Positions 17,603 to 27,580 of a stretch of 37,751 nt of DNA are shown here, piece by piece. The stretch covers positions 1 through 37,751 of IMG/VR virus record IMGVR_UViG_3300007537_000384. One strand, written 5' to 3'. The stretch's first letter is position 1; each line of letters opens with the position of its first letter. The notes below the pieces were generated by a model. It was given only the letters and a program-made list of their open reading frames with translations, searched no databases and was not told where the DNA came from. The stretch is from a virus. The position numbers and the translations under genes are program-made.

Positions 17603-18427
17603 TTATTGTATTTTTTCTATATATTCAACCGCCTTTGTAGACTTTTTAATAGCTTGGAAAAGCTCTTTTTCTTTGTTGTTTTCTTTTATGTCTTTAGCTC
17701 GACTCGATACATATGCAAAGTTGTTTTTGCTAGCGTTTCAAGTAAATAAGCAAGCTCAAAATTCTGCAACAAGCTCTTCTTTTGAATATGCAAAGCCTCA
17801 AAAGTTTGTATCAAGTTTTCTATCTAGTCTTTTACTATTTCAAGTACTATGCATTGCCTCGTGACTTAAAGCGTGTAAATACTCTTCTTTTGATATAAAA
17901 TATTTTGACTTTGGGATATAGATAGTGTCTAGTTTTGGGCTGTATGCAGGTTCTCATTGCTTTAATTGTATGTTTTCTTTATCTATATAGTTTTCCAATA
18001 TTTCTAGTTTTTTACTTGTTTTGTCTTCTATTTGTGCATTTTCAACGTCTTTTTTGTCTTCTTTTTCTACTCATTCAAAACAATCTATATTTGCAACTTT
18101 GTATATATTGAATATCCAACTTTCTTTTGTATCTCAATTTTCAAGTTCTTTTTCTATTTTAGAAAAAAAACAAATAGGATACCATTTAATCCCTTTTTTG
18201 AATTTGTATCAAAGCTTTTGGCTTTGTTTTGCTGTCAATCGTTCATTTGTTTCATACTCATTATTTGCATTTGCAACCATAAGAAATATTTGATTGTATC
18301 AATTGTAAGGCTTTTTTGATAAGTGATTGATTGGCGTTGTAGATTGTCGAGTTTTTACTCGTTTTGTCTCATCTTGCATTGCCTCAAGTGTACTTGATAC
18401 TAATCGTTTGATTTGTTTACTAGTCAT
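17603..18427 (-). CDS. ardC: ArdC-type antirestriction protein
   Basis: 274 aa. The N-terminal part has the ArdC single-strand-DNA-binding pattern: TTPINHLSKKPYNGYNQIFL (30-49), where YNGYN matches the usual Y-x-G-x-N. The C-terminal part is a zincin: HALSHEAMHSTGNSKRLDRK gives His189, Glu190 and His193 (HExxH), and YSKEELVAEFGACL holds the second conserved helix with Glu218 and Glu222. ArdC proteins protect incoming DNA from restriction. Being first in the leftward unit and next to the switch region fits immediate-early expression after entry. Several conserved Gly are TGA. Confidence 0.87.
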
Positions 18428-18534
18428 TTTTATAATATTTTTAGAATTTAAAAGATTTTTGATTGTTTATCTTATTTTTTTATATTTTGCTTTTTTGTTT
18501 ATGTTTGCCTTTTCTTTTGTGTTGTATCTATAAT

Positions 18535-18599
18535 ATACAAAATATACAAAAATACAAGAAAAAATACAAATAAATACAAACATATATATATAAATACAA
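18535..18599. repeat. Array of six ATACAA motifs
   Basis: ATACAA begins at 18535, 18544, 18552, 18564, 18574 and 18594, an iteron-like cluster just upstream of ardC. The complement, TTGTAT, also makes up candidate leftward promoter sequence (TTGTAT, 16 bases, TATTAT near 18530-18557). May bind an initiator or repressor; AT-rich composition alone could yield part of it. Confidence 0.5.
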
Positions 18600-18674
18600 A
18601 ACAATATAAAGCAATCAAACATCAGTTAACAAGTAACAAATAAGAAATCACAAATAAACACAAAAAACAAGGAC

Positions 18675-18702
18675 TTGACAATATCAAAAAAGTATTCATA
18701 AT
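18675..18702 (+). promoter_or_regulatory. Rightward sigma70-type promoter
   Basis: TTGACA (consensus -35), 16-base spacer, CATAAT (five of six of -10). It reads into the G-poor untranslated stretch and then toward the late operon, giving a long leader of about 0.95 kb before the first plausible gene at 19663. Confidence 0.6.
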
Positions 18703-18780
18703 GACATAGAATTCTATTATATAAAAGTATAAAAAAGAAAAACAAAAAAACAGGATAAAATATTGTAATGCATCACAAAG

Positions 18781-18960
18781 CAAAAGCACAAAAAACGCTT
18801 AAACAAAACGCCAACCAAACCAACAAAACAAAACAAATACATAACAATAAAACAATAAACTAAACAGTAAAACAATATGATATACAAAGACTTGTTTTTG
18901 TTTGACTGCAAAAGCTAAACACAAAAAAACGCTTAAACAATCCACCAACCCAACCAACCA
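18781..18960. repeat. Imperfect direct repeat with CCAACC motifs
   Basis: 18781-18824 and 18909-18960 share CAAAAGC, then ACAAAAAACGCTTAAACAA, then a cytosine-rich CCAACC-type tail. A third CCAACCC-AAACCAAC copy lies at 19422-19436. On the minus strand the tails read GGTTGGTTGGGTTGGTGG, a run of two-G tracts able in principle to form a two-tier quadruplex. Confidence 0.6.
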
Positions 18961-19081
18961 ATATACTATGCTATTATAATTATATACTATATAACAAAAT
19001 CATTAAATCCCAATGTTGATTTTGGCTGCTATATAGTTGTACGCATATATAAAAAAAATAGTTGTGTACTGCGTTTATGTT

Positions 19082-19109
19082 ACTTTGCACAAGACTTATT
19101 GTGCAAAGT
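19082..19109. terminator. Perfect 11-bp hairpin
   Basis: ACTTTGCACAA, loop GACTTA, then TTGTGCAAAGT. It is followed on the plus strand by GCTTTTAG, a weak T-run, so it could terminate or attenuate the transcript from the promoter at 18675, or be an origin hairpin or protein-binding palindrome. Confidence 0.5.
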
Positions 19110-19662
19110 GCTTTTAGTTTTGTCAGTTCAAAACTACAATTTGAAAATAGCACAAAACAAAAAAGCACAATACAAAACAGTCAAAAAATCCGAATAAATA
19201 AAAAAAATAGTATCTTGGAAGTATCAAAAAATAATCCAAAATAAATAGAAACAGTCCAAAACATACTTAAAAAGCACAATATAAAGACATAAAAGGATAT
19301 TGAATATTGAAGCAATAATATAGTAGAGGGATACTGTAAGATATAGGGCTTTGATTGCATAGGGCTGAAAAAGTTCAGAAAACACGCCCCCATATGCCAC
19401 ATATACATGCTGATATTCACTCCAACCCAAACCAACTTCTAGCTATATATAAAACTAATAATAAGTCAATTATTCAGTCCAAAACAGGCAAAACACCCAT
19501 AGGGGGTTGTTATATATAGGATTGAAATGATAAAAATATAGCATCTCAAAAAAAATTTTGGGACACAATTTACAGACATTGACATTTCAAATAAAATAGT
19601 ATGGAATATATCTTTTGTCAAGGAAATAGAATGGCCAGATAGGTAACAGCTTGGAAAACTAT

Positions 19663-19899
19663 ATGTTACAAAAATCATTCCTACTCGATAAAAAACGGAT
19701 AAAAAAATCAATCATCATTGACATTTTAACAAAAAGAACACAGTTCTCATCGTTACAAATATTACTAAAAAAAGGGTGGTGTTTGTATAGATATATATGA
19801 CACAAAAAAAGACTTGCAATTGAAAGGAGAAATAATAAACCAATGATAATGGTATGTAGTAATCTGCTTTACTCTATAAAAATTTTAAATGTGTGATAA
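19663..19899 (+). CDS. Possible small basic protein, first of late unit
   Basis: 78 aa when two TGA are read as Gly: MLQKSFLLDKKRIKKSIIID, KRTQFSSLQILLKKGWCLYR, ending LLYSIKILNVG. Very Lys/Arg-rich. The stop overlaps the ATG of the next frame by 11 bases, which favours a real coupled pair. No family seen; it could be a DNA-binding protein. The composition is less typical than other genes, so it remains tentative. Confidence 0.4.
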
Positions 19900-20134
19900 A
19901 TCCACAATTTCTTTATTAGAGAAAAAGGTATGCAGGCTACAGGTTAGAAATAGGAACTTAAAAAAGAAGACTGAGAAGAAATATAGTCATTTATTCATAT
20001 GTAAGAAAATACAGGAGAGTGTATTGAAATTTATGGAGAAAAGTTGAAAGGAGAGGTGCACGAAGGATATTTCGTTGTATGAGTATTGGTCTTTTATTGC
20101 TCAATGTATTGAGGAGGAGGAGATAATAGAGTAG
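19889..20134 (+). CDS. Possible small protein upstream of terminase genes
   Basis: 81 aa, one TGA-Gly: STISLLEKKVCRLQVRNRNL, a basic helix, IQESVLKFMEKSGKERCTKD and an acidic end (ECIEEEEIIE-like). Starts inside the end of the preceding frame and stops 24 bases before the next gene. Position could suit a small terminase or regulator, but no motif confirms it. Confidence 0.42.
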
Positions 20135-20158
20135 TTTTTTATATTCTTATATATTATT

Positions 20159-20863
20159 ATGCCGAACAAAATTATTTCTAGAACTTACAAGGCCTGAGAA
20201 AATGGTAAGTTTTCTTTTACTGAGGTAAAAGAGTTTAGTCAAGAAGTTGATGTTACTGAGGTTAAGAAAAATTGTGATGAAGCTAAGGATTTATTGTATA
20301 AAAAGGACATCAACAGTATTAGTGATGCGGTAAAGAGCATTTGTGTATTTGTGTTGGCTCACAACAGGTTTATTGAGAATCCAACAGAGAGTTACAATCC
20401 AAAAGACCAAGTAGATGCGTTGGTTATCTCTAGAACATTCAAATCTAATATAGATAAGATGTTGAATGGGTTTCCTAAGGCTGTTCAAACAATCTTTGAT
20501 TTAGTAGATGATTACAATGATGATTGTTCTATCATGAATGACGCTAAAAAGGAGGGGATAGAGTTTGATGAAGTATTTGAGCCATTGGATAAAGATATTA
20601 TACTTGAAGATATTGAAGATAAGATAAAGATACCTTCTGACTATCCTAATTTCGAAGTAGATTTGGATAAAATGAAAGAGAATTGGGAAGGTTTAAAGAA
20701 AGCAGAGAACTCAGATTCTACACAAATAGAATTGCCGCAACCACTAGATGTATATGAAGTGCTTGGGGGTATCAAGTTATTTGAAGAAAAAGACCCTGTT
20801 GGTAAGCACAGCATTTCTAGAGAAACTAAAAAGGAGAGTAAAAAGAAAGGAGAGGATAAATAA
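20159..20863 (+). CDS. Unknown protein in small-terminase position
   Basis: 234 aa, acidic. N-terminal PNKIISRTYKAGENGKFSFT contains the only TGA. Helical middle (DEAKDLLYKKDINSISDAVK, VISRTFKSNIDKMLNGFPKA) and an acidic, proline-dotted C-terminal half ending in a Lys-rich tail (KESKKKGEDK). It ends 21 bases before the large terminase. Small terminase subunits usually sit here, but no DNA-binding HTH is evident, so this is placement and not family evidence. Confidence 0.72.
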
Positions 20864-20884
20864 TTTTATTTAATATTTTATATA

Positions 20885-22609
20885 ATGGCTGAATTTAAAC
20901 CATCAAACAAACAGTTTAAGGCTCTTATGTATCTTGGTGCGATACCGATACAAGAAGAGACTAATGATTGATGGAAGCCATTATATAATGATAAATGATA
21001 TCCTGTTTATGATACAACTACAACTGCATTGGGGTATTGAGGAGCAGCTTGATGAGGAAAAAGTTACCTATGATGTAGATGGATACTAATGATGGCATCC
21101 AAATTCCCTTGAACGCCTTGGTTTATATGTCGTGCAGAGTTGAAAAGATTAAAACAATCTACTCTTGTAACGATGTTTAAGGTGTTCAAGGAGGATGGCA
21201 TTAAAGATAAAAGAAAGGCTTGAGTGGACTACCAATGAATGCGGTACGAATACAGAGAGATAGAAGGTAAGATAACGCTTTGGAATGAAAGTGTTATATA
21301 TCTTGTTGGTCTTGACCATCAACCATGAGACCCAGAATATCTCAGATTCGGTTCGGTCGAATACACTGGTGGTTTTTTCGATGAAGCAAATGAAGTCCCT
21401 CATAGTGGATATGAGATATTAGTTTCCAGAATAAGAGCTAGTCTTGAGGACTTTTGTCCTCATTGTGCATCCAGAGTGCATGATGAAGATTTTATTGAAG
21501 AAGAAAGGATTAAAAACCCAAACCCTGCGAATAAAGATGATGAGCGAGTGGAGAAGAATTTATATGAGTGTGGTATTTGTTGAGCTGAGCATTATTGAAT
21601 AACTCCAAAGACACTTTGTACATTTAATCCTGATATGTCACGAACAAGAGAGAAGTTTTATGTTCCTTGGAGAGATGAAGAGGAGCAAGGATGAGATACT
21701 AAATTTATACCAGCCTTAGTTACTGATAATCCATTTATTCCTAAAGCATACATTACAAACCTTAGAAGGATGAAAGATAAAGTAAAGAGACAGAGACTCT
21801 TGCATGGTAATTTCGATTATGATGATAGCCCTTGAAAACTACTTGAGCATGATGATATAGTTGAGATGTTCAATAGAGAAACCGAAGACCAAAAATTGGC
21901 CAAAAAATATAAAAGTGACCCAGAATATAGGAAGTTATTTTCTCAACTCGGTAAATGTCAGGACACTTGATATGAATATAAAATTACTTGTGATGTAGCG
22001 AGACACGGAAGAGACCTTGCAATCATTTTTGTGTGGAATAAGTTAAGTATTGTTGAAATTTGGATATATACTTACTCTGATATAGGAGAATTAGAGGACA
22101 GAATAAAAATATTGGCTCAAAAATATAAAACAAACAATCTAGATGTTATGGTAGATGAAGAATGAGTCTGATGATGACTAGTAGATGCATTGGGATGTAG
22201 ATGATTTATATCTAATTCTTCTGCAATCCAACCAAAATCATCAAAGAAAGACCCTTTAAAGAAGCTAAATTATTATAGATTAAGAGACCAGTGTTGGTTT
22301 GAATTGCAAGATAATATCAAAGACATTGCTATAGATTTAAGTAATATATATGTTATTTGAGATAGAGTATCTGGTAAAACAGGTAAGGTTGTAGACCTTT
22401 CTGAAGAAAAAATAAAGCAAAGAATTATAGATGAGCTAGATGTAATGGTGGAGATAGATATTGATAAGGACTGACCAAAAAGAGTGATAGGAAAGGAAGC
22501 TATCAAGAAAAAAATATGACGTTCTCCCGACTTCTGAGATAATTTTATGTTCAGGATGTTCTGGTTTGTAAAGAGGAGTAAAAAGGTATATGTTTATTCT
22601 CCTGAGTAA
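20885..22609 (+). CDS. terL: Terminase large subunit
   Basis: 574 aa, the DNA-packaging motor. ATPase: P-loop GYGGAAGGGKS at 50-60 (Lys59), where three Gly are TGA; Walker B TGGFFDEANE with Asp166 and Glu167. A zinc ribbon is inserted at about 191-232: CPHC and CGIC pairs. Nuclease (RNase H fold): TCDVARHGRDLAIIFVW with Asp370 and Asp377, VMVDEEGVGGGLVDAL with Asp424, then YYRLRDQCWFELQD. Length is normal for the family. Reading TGA as Trp would abolish the P-loop, so this gene is the clearest proof of code 25. Cuts concatemers and pumps DNA into the prohead through the portal. Confidence 0.96.
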
Positions 22610-22674
22610 AATACATTTGCAAAAATGAAGTTTTCGATTAAATTATTAGAAATTTATATTTTTATCATATCTTA

Positions 22675-23991
22675 ATGGTAAAGGATTATATAAAAAACGC
22701 CATAAATAATGTATTTGGGAAATGAATGAAGAAAAATGACATTATGTGAGAAATGAGCAGACGTTGATATACGTATGTTTGAGATAGTTTTTCTGATTGT
22801 TGACCTATATCTATGGATTACAAAACTATGTTTGAAGTTCAAAGGATGAATGTGACAGCTCAGCAAAGCAAAAACCTTATAGTTAAAATGGTAGGAAAAA
22901 AATGAACAAATTTTTATGAAGGAAAGAAGCTCGTTGATTCAAAAAAACGAAGCAACATTTTTCAAGAGATGTTTAATGACCCAGTTGTTGGTTCTTATAG
23001 AGCATTTAAAGATAAATATTATACCAATCATTTCTGTTCTGGAATGGTTTTTTGATATGTAGCAAGAAATATGTTATGAGAACCAAGAATACAAATATTA
23101 GATTCTAGATGAATAACTCAAGAATTTGATTCTCTTGGAAATGTAAAGAAAATAAAGTACAATAATAAAGAAATTGATAAGAGTAGAGTTATAAGACAGA
23201 TAACTCATTATGACCCAAATAGAAACTGATATGGTATGTCTCCATATGAAGGAATTGTATATGATGCGATGTCTGACAGGGAGGCAAGTAAAAGAAATTT
23301 CTATTTCTTTAAAAACAATGCTATGCCATCAGTTATCCTTACTTTAGATGATGAGATAGAAAATCCAGAGGAGATAGAAAAAGCGATAAAGCAATTTGAA
23401 AATAAGTATAAAGGTACTGAAAAATCACATGGTGTTATGGCGTCTTGAGGTATAAAAGAGGTTAAAACTATTGATATATCTAATAAAGACTTAGAATTGC
23501 TAGATTTAGAGAAGTTTGCTATAAAAAAGACTGGTATAGTATTCTGATTTGACCCTAGATTTGTTGGATATAAAGATGATGCGAATGGTTCTCATGCTGA
23601 ATATCAATTAATGGCTAGCCAATCAGACAAGTCGATGATTAGTTTTGCAGATATACTTGAAGACTTCATGTACATGGCCGCAAAAATAGCATACGAAAAA
23701 TTCCCTTTCAGTAAGGTTGAATTAATTAACGACCAGTTCGTAGATGTTCAACTAAAGCAAGAACTTATCTTGAAGAAATTAGAGAAAGGAGCTTGTACCT
23801 TGAAGCAAGCAATATCTGAACTATGATACACTACTGAATGACTTCCTGAGTATATGGATACATATGTAATAAACTCTCAACGAAATTCTATTGAGAATTT
23901 ATTTAAGAAAATGAAAGTTGATATAAAAAAAACAGAGAAAGAAATAGAAAAAGAAAGCTCTGAAAATACAGTTAGTACCGATGAAGAATAA
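22675..23991 (+). CDS. Portal protein
   Basis: 438 aa, HK97-type portal by order and motifs: MDYKTMFEVQRMNVTAQQSK, HYDPNRNGYGMSPYEGIVYD, SDREASKRNFYFFKNNAMPS, VILTLDD, then KKTGIVFGFDPRFVGYKDDA and a helical C-terminus with a charged tail. The dodecameric portal sits at one head vertex, docking TerL and later the head-tail connectors. Eighteen or so Gly are TGA. It follows TerL after 65 bases. Confidence 0.88.
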
Positions 23992-24070
23992 TGTCTAATA
24001 AAAAAAGTTTGATTATTTCGGCTTTTACATTATACATATTGTAATTTGTTTTATTTTATTTTTCGTTGAC

Positions 24071-25537
24071 ATGGATTACACAGAAATGTCTAAAAAGGAA
24101 TTTAAAAACTATATTAATGAAAAAGGTTTTTTTGTTAATTTTAATGCTGAAAGGATTAATAAAAATGACTTTGAGGAAAGTCTTGAGGAGAATGCTAAGA
24201 GTAAAATTATGGCAAAACTACCAAAATGAGATAATATAGTTGTGTTCCAAGGTATAGCATCACAAAATTATGGTGTTGGTAAGAAAAACAGAAATTGATA
24301 CAAAATTGACCAATCTGGTTGGATGTTTGACTCTTATAAAGGAAATCCAATCATGCTTTTGCAACATAACCATGAATATGGTGGAATTGGTCATTCGTTA
24401 AGACTTTTCCTTGACGAGAAAGGAAATCTTAATAATATCTTTTATGTTGATATGAACACCCTCGATGAGAGAACTAAATATCAAGTAGAAAATTGATATA
24501 TAACTGCTGTTAGTACGTCTCATATCACTCATGAAGATATGATAGAAGACAACAAAACTTGAGAAAGATATACATGGGAAGAAGCAAGAGATAAAGATAT
24601 CGACTTGTGGAGTGTTATCTTTGGGGTTAGTGAGTCACATACAATGGTTGTGACTAAAGCAGAGATGATTGAAAATAGCTTAGTTACTATTGGTAGTAAT
24701 GAAGAGGCTATCGTTTCTCATAATAGTGTATGAAATTATTTTACTAATAAATATACATCAAACATGAAAATTACTAAAGCTGAAAAAGAGAACCTACTCA
24801 ATCAGCCATTGTCAAATAGCTTAAAGGCTAAAATAAACGAACTAGAAGTAGAAGAAGCTAAAGAAGAGGATAAAGAAGAGAACAAAGAAGAGGTTAAAGA
24901 AGAGAACAAAGAAGAAGTTAAAGAAGAAGTTAAAGAAGAGAACAAAGAAGAAGTTAAAGAAGAAGTTAAAGAAGAAGTTAAAGAAGAGGATAAAGAAGAA
25001 GTTAAAGAAGAGGATAAAGAAGAAAATAAAGAAGAAAATAAAGAAGAAGTTAAAGAAGAAGTTAAAGAAGAAGTTAAAGAAGAATCTCCAAGCGGAGATA
25101 AAAAAGAAGATGAGCCTGAAAATGGCGACTCAAATATGGATGCAGAAGCCAAAAAAGAGCCTGAATCTCCTGAAAACGGAGATGAAGAACCTGAAAATGG
25201 TGATTCAGATAAAGGTGAAGCAAAGGTTGAAGCTCCAGCGTCTGAAAATGACAAAAAAGAGGAAAACTCTATAAAGACACAAGAGAATTTGATTGAGTTT
25301 CAAAAGAACGAAATTGAATCTCTAAAAAATGAACTTCAAAAAGTTCAAAAAGAAAATGCCGATAAATTCAAAGTATTGGAGGATGCGGTATGAGTTGCTT
25401 TGGAAAATACAATTAGTATTACCAAAAGCATGAAGAATGTTTTAGTTGAAGGTGTTGACGCTTTTAAACAAGATGAAGATACACCAAAAAAAGAAAACAG
25501 ACTTTCTAGTCTCTTGAAAGAGATTAAGAAAGGTTAG
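24071..25537 (+). CDS. Prohead protease fused to scaffold-like domain
   Basis: 488 aa. Residues 50-215 fit the HK97 U35/S78 prohead protease fold: GNPIMLLQHNHEYGGIGHSL with His99, then GYITAVSTSHIT with the serine region Ser148/150, and MIENSLVTIGSNEEA, matching the family's E-x-SLVTxPAN hallmark. Residues about 258-345 are Glu/Lys low-complexity repeats, followed by a Pro/Gly/Glu-rich part and a coiled coil (ESLKNELQKVQKENADKFKV) to a basic end. Proteases fused to a scaffold assemble the prohead and then cleave it. Upstream of the capsid gene, as expected. Confidence 0.86.
24840..25085 (+). repeat. Tandem 12-base units encoding EEVK-type repeats
   Basis: Imperfect units of GAAGAAGTTAAA, GAAGAGGATAAA and GAAGAGAACAAA run for about 20 copies inside the protease-scaffold gene. 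They give Glu-Glu-Val/Asp/Asn-Lys tetrapeptides. Copy number is likely to vary by slippage. Not a CRISPR array: no spacers. Confidence 0.85.
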
Positions 25538-25570
25538 TCCATTATTTTAACTATTTAATTTATTGTAACT

Positions 25571-26719
25571 ATGGATAAAATCTTAGAGCAAATGAAACAA
25601 CTCAAAGAAATAGGAGGAGTTGACGCTAACAAAATCGAAGCTCAAGTCAATGAGTATAAAGACGAGCTTGCAAAAAAACAAGAAAACGCAAATGAAGTAG
25701 TGCATACTACTAACACAGGATTCGGTAAAGAACTAATTCCTGAAGATTTACTAACTGCACAAGTATTGGATATCGTTCCTGAATATACTCAATTCTTGTC
25801 TACTTTACCATGATATCATGGTGCTAATATGGGTAAATCAGAAAGTGTACCTATTATCGGAGAAGTAGATTACGCTGTTGGTCTTTCAGAAAGAACTTCT
25901 AATGCTTTGAGTCATACTCAAGCAAACAGAAAACTTCCTACTGCTAAAGTAACAATCAATCAAAAAACTCTATACATGAGAATTGATTTCTCTAGACAAG
26001 AGTTATTGTACTCTATTGCAGACTTGGAAAGTCTTACAAAGACAAAAATCGCTAAATCTATAGCTAAAACAACTGAATCAGCTGTTCTTAATGCTGATGA
26101 TGTTGATACTGTTACTGGTAACATCAATTGTGATGACGCTCAACCTTCTGTGACATTCCCTGACGGTGATGATGACCACAGAATGATTTACGCAGACTCT
26201 TTGAGAAAGACAATGCTAAATGGAACTGTTGATGTTGATTATAAAGACATTGGAGCTCTATCTTGGGAGAATCTTATTCAAACTAGGTCTCTTCTTGGTG
26301 ATTGGTCTTTTGATTTGGATGATGTATTGCTTCTTATGAACGGTGCAACATACAACAAAGCTATCACATTGACTGAGTTTGCTGATGCTTCTAAAAACGG
26401 AAAAGAATCTACTGTTGTTAAAGGAGCAATCACAAACATCTCTGGAAACGACCTTTTCGTTCCTAGGTCTTACCCTAAAACAGAGGCAGATGGTAAAGTT
26501 TCTGCTACTGGGTCAAATAACACTAAAGGAGGATTCATTTATATGAAAAAGCAAGCTGTTCAATACGGATATGGTTCAATTTTGGATATGGAAGTATACA
26601 AAATCGTTGGACAAGGTATCTCTGTTGTAGCTGCTATTGATTTTGGTTTTGCTATCGTTAATAAGAAAGCAGGAACAAATGACCCTCGAATTGTAGGTGG
26701 AATTAATGTAACTTTATAG
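25571..26719 (+). CDS. Major capsid protein, HK97 fold
   Basis: 382 aa. A helical N-terminal delta-like region (1-45, MDKILEQMKQLKEIGGVDAN, ELAKKQENANEVVH) precedes the shell: LIPEDLLTAQVLDIVPEYTQ, VPIIGEVDYAVGLSERTSN, LYMRIDFSRQELLYSIADLE, IARSI-like KIAKSIAKTTESAV, WENLIQTRSLLGDWSFDLDD (P-domain helix) and a C-terminal beta part ending VGGINVTL. The only TGA is Gly81; the other 29 or so Gly use GGA/GGT, unlike neighbours. A strong terminator follows. Position after the protease and before the connectors fits. Confidence 0.88.
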
Positions 26720-26730
26720 TATATTCAATA

Positions 26731-26759
26731 GGGGGCTAGCGTAAAAGCTCGCTCCCTTT
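26731..26759 (+). terminator. Terminator after the capsid gene
   Basis: GGGGGCTAGC, loop GTAAAA, GCTCGCTCCC: ten-position stem with one mismatch and one G-T pair, followed by TTT. Probably reduces transcription into the connector genes so that capsid protein is made in excess. Confidence 0.78.
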
Positions 26760-26788
26760 AAATATTTATTTAATAAACTCATTGTATT

Positions 26789-27556
26789 ATGAACAAATTC
26801 AGATATGTTTGACCAGAACATACAATGGTTCAGAAATCTAAAGGGTGACCATCTTTTAAAATTAAAAATGGTGAAACTATAGAAACTGAACTTGATATAA
26901 AATATATGAAAAGCAACAGATTTGTTCTTTTGGGAGAAGAAGTTGATGAGATAGTTCATGAATTTGAAGCACTAAGATGTTCTGAAGATTCACTTGTTTT
27001 GAAAGAAAAACAAAGTCTTGAAAACTTTCTTGATTCTCTTAATGAACAAAAAGAAGCTGCTGAAGAAAAATTTGAAAAATTTGCTAATCTTAGAAAAAGT
27101 ATTCTTGATGAAAAATCAGCAGAACTTAAACTAAGATTAGAGGAGCTATCAAAAGACGATGATAAAGACATAGCAAAGGCTGCAAGAGAGGCATTGAACA
27201 AAGTTTTCTCAGAAGTTACTGCTACTACTAAAAATCCTGAAGGTTCTGAAGATAAAGATGAAGAAAGACTTCAACTTGAAGCAAAAGCGAAAGAGCTAGG
27301 TATAAATGTTATGAAAAACTGGAGTGATGAAGCAATTAAAAATAACATAGCAAAGAGAGAGGATAAAAAAGCTATGGAAGTATTTAAGGCTATGGTAGAC
27401 AATAGAACTCCAGAACAACTTAACAACTTTATGAAAAGTTTAGATGAAGCTGTTTCTCTTTTGAAAGAAGAACTTAAAGAAGAAGGTAAAGAATATATAC
27501 AAGAAAAACATTCAGAACTAAAAACTGATGAGGAAAACAAAGGTGAAGACAAATAG
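26789..27556 (+). CDS. Coiled-coil protein with HeH-like motif
   Basis: 255 aa. The first 35 residues (FRYVGPEHTMVQKSKGGPSF) hold both TGA codons. A long acidic coiled coil covers 60-150. Residues about 170-200, LEAKAKELGINVMKNWSDEA then IKNNIAKRE, fit the helix-extended loop-helix (HeH/LEM-like) pattern seen in phage proteins next to capsid genes. Another helical stretch and a Glu/Lys tail follow. Function unknown; a head-associated or DNA-contacting role is inferred from motif and place. Confidence 0.65.
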
Positions 27557-27580
27557 ATTTTAGAAATTTATTGATAGGAA

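Larger units (their letters stand above)
18428..19662. other. Non-coding switch region between divergent units
   Basis: No convincing gene in 1.2 kb. The plus strand is A-rich and, at 18530-18960, almost free of G. It holds an array of ATACAA motifs, a rightward promoter, an imperfect 45-base direct repeat with CCAACC motifs, a perfect 11-bp hairpin, and smaller inverted repeats (for example around 19493-19511 and 19545-19563). Two CATTGACATTT boxes occur at 19577 and 19717. The change in base polarity near 18540 marks the divergence point. An origin of replication plus early control region is the best guess. Confidence 0.6.

Noticed and set aside
18980-19435. 151-codon hydrophobic frame on the minus strand when TGA is read through
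   Set aside because: Phe/Leu/Tyr-rich as expected for the complement of an A-rich strand, only one TGA-Gly, crosses the perfect hairpin, and lies on the strand opposite to the local polarity. A membrane protein cannot be fully excluded.
19394-19519. 41-codon plus-strand frame starting MPHIHADIHSN
   Set aside because: No TGA-Gly, no leader, and it spans a CCAACC repeat; composition unlike other genes.
20885-22609. UGA as tryptophan (genetic code 4)
   Set aside because: Would turn the P-loop and amidase glycines into Trp; TGG already encodes Trp at conserved positions.
23991-24044. 17-codon frame overlapping the portal stop
   Set aside because: Too short, no TGA, and no link to the following gene.
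24840-25085. CRISPR-like periodicity
   Set aside because: Contiguous in-frame 12-base units without spacers; it is protein-coding low complexity.
24802-25254. 150-codon Ser-rich open frame on the minus strand
   Set aside because: Mirror image of the EEVK repeat in the protease-scaffold gene, with no independent evidence.
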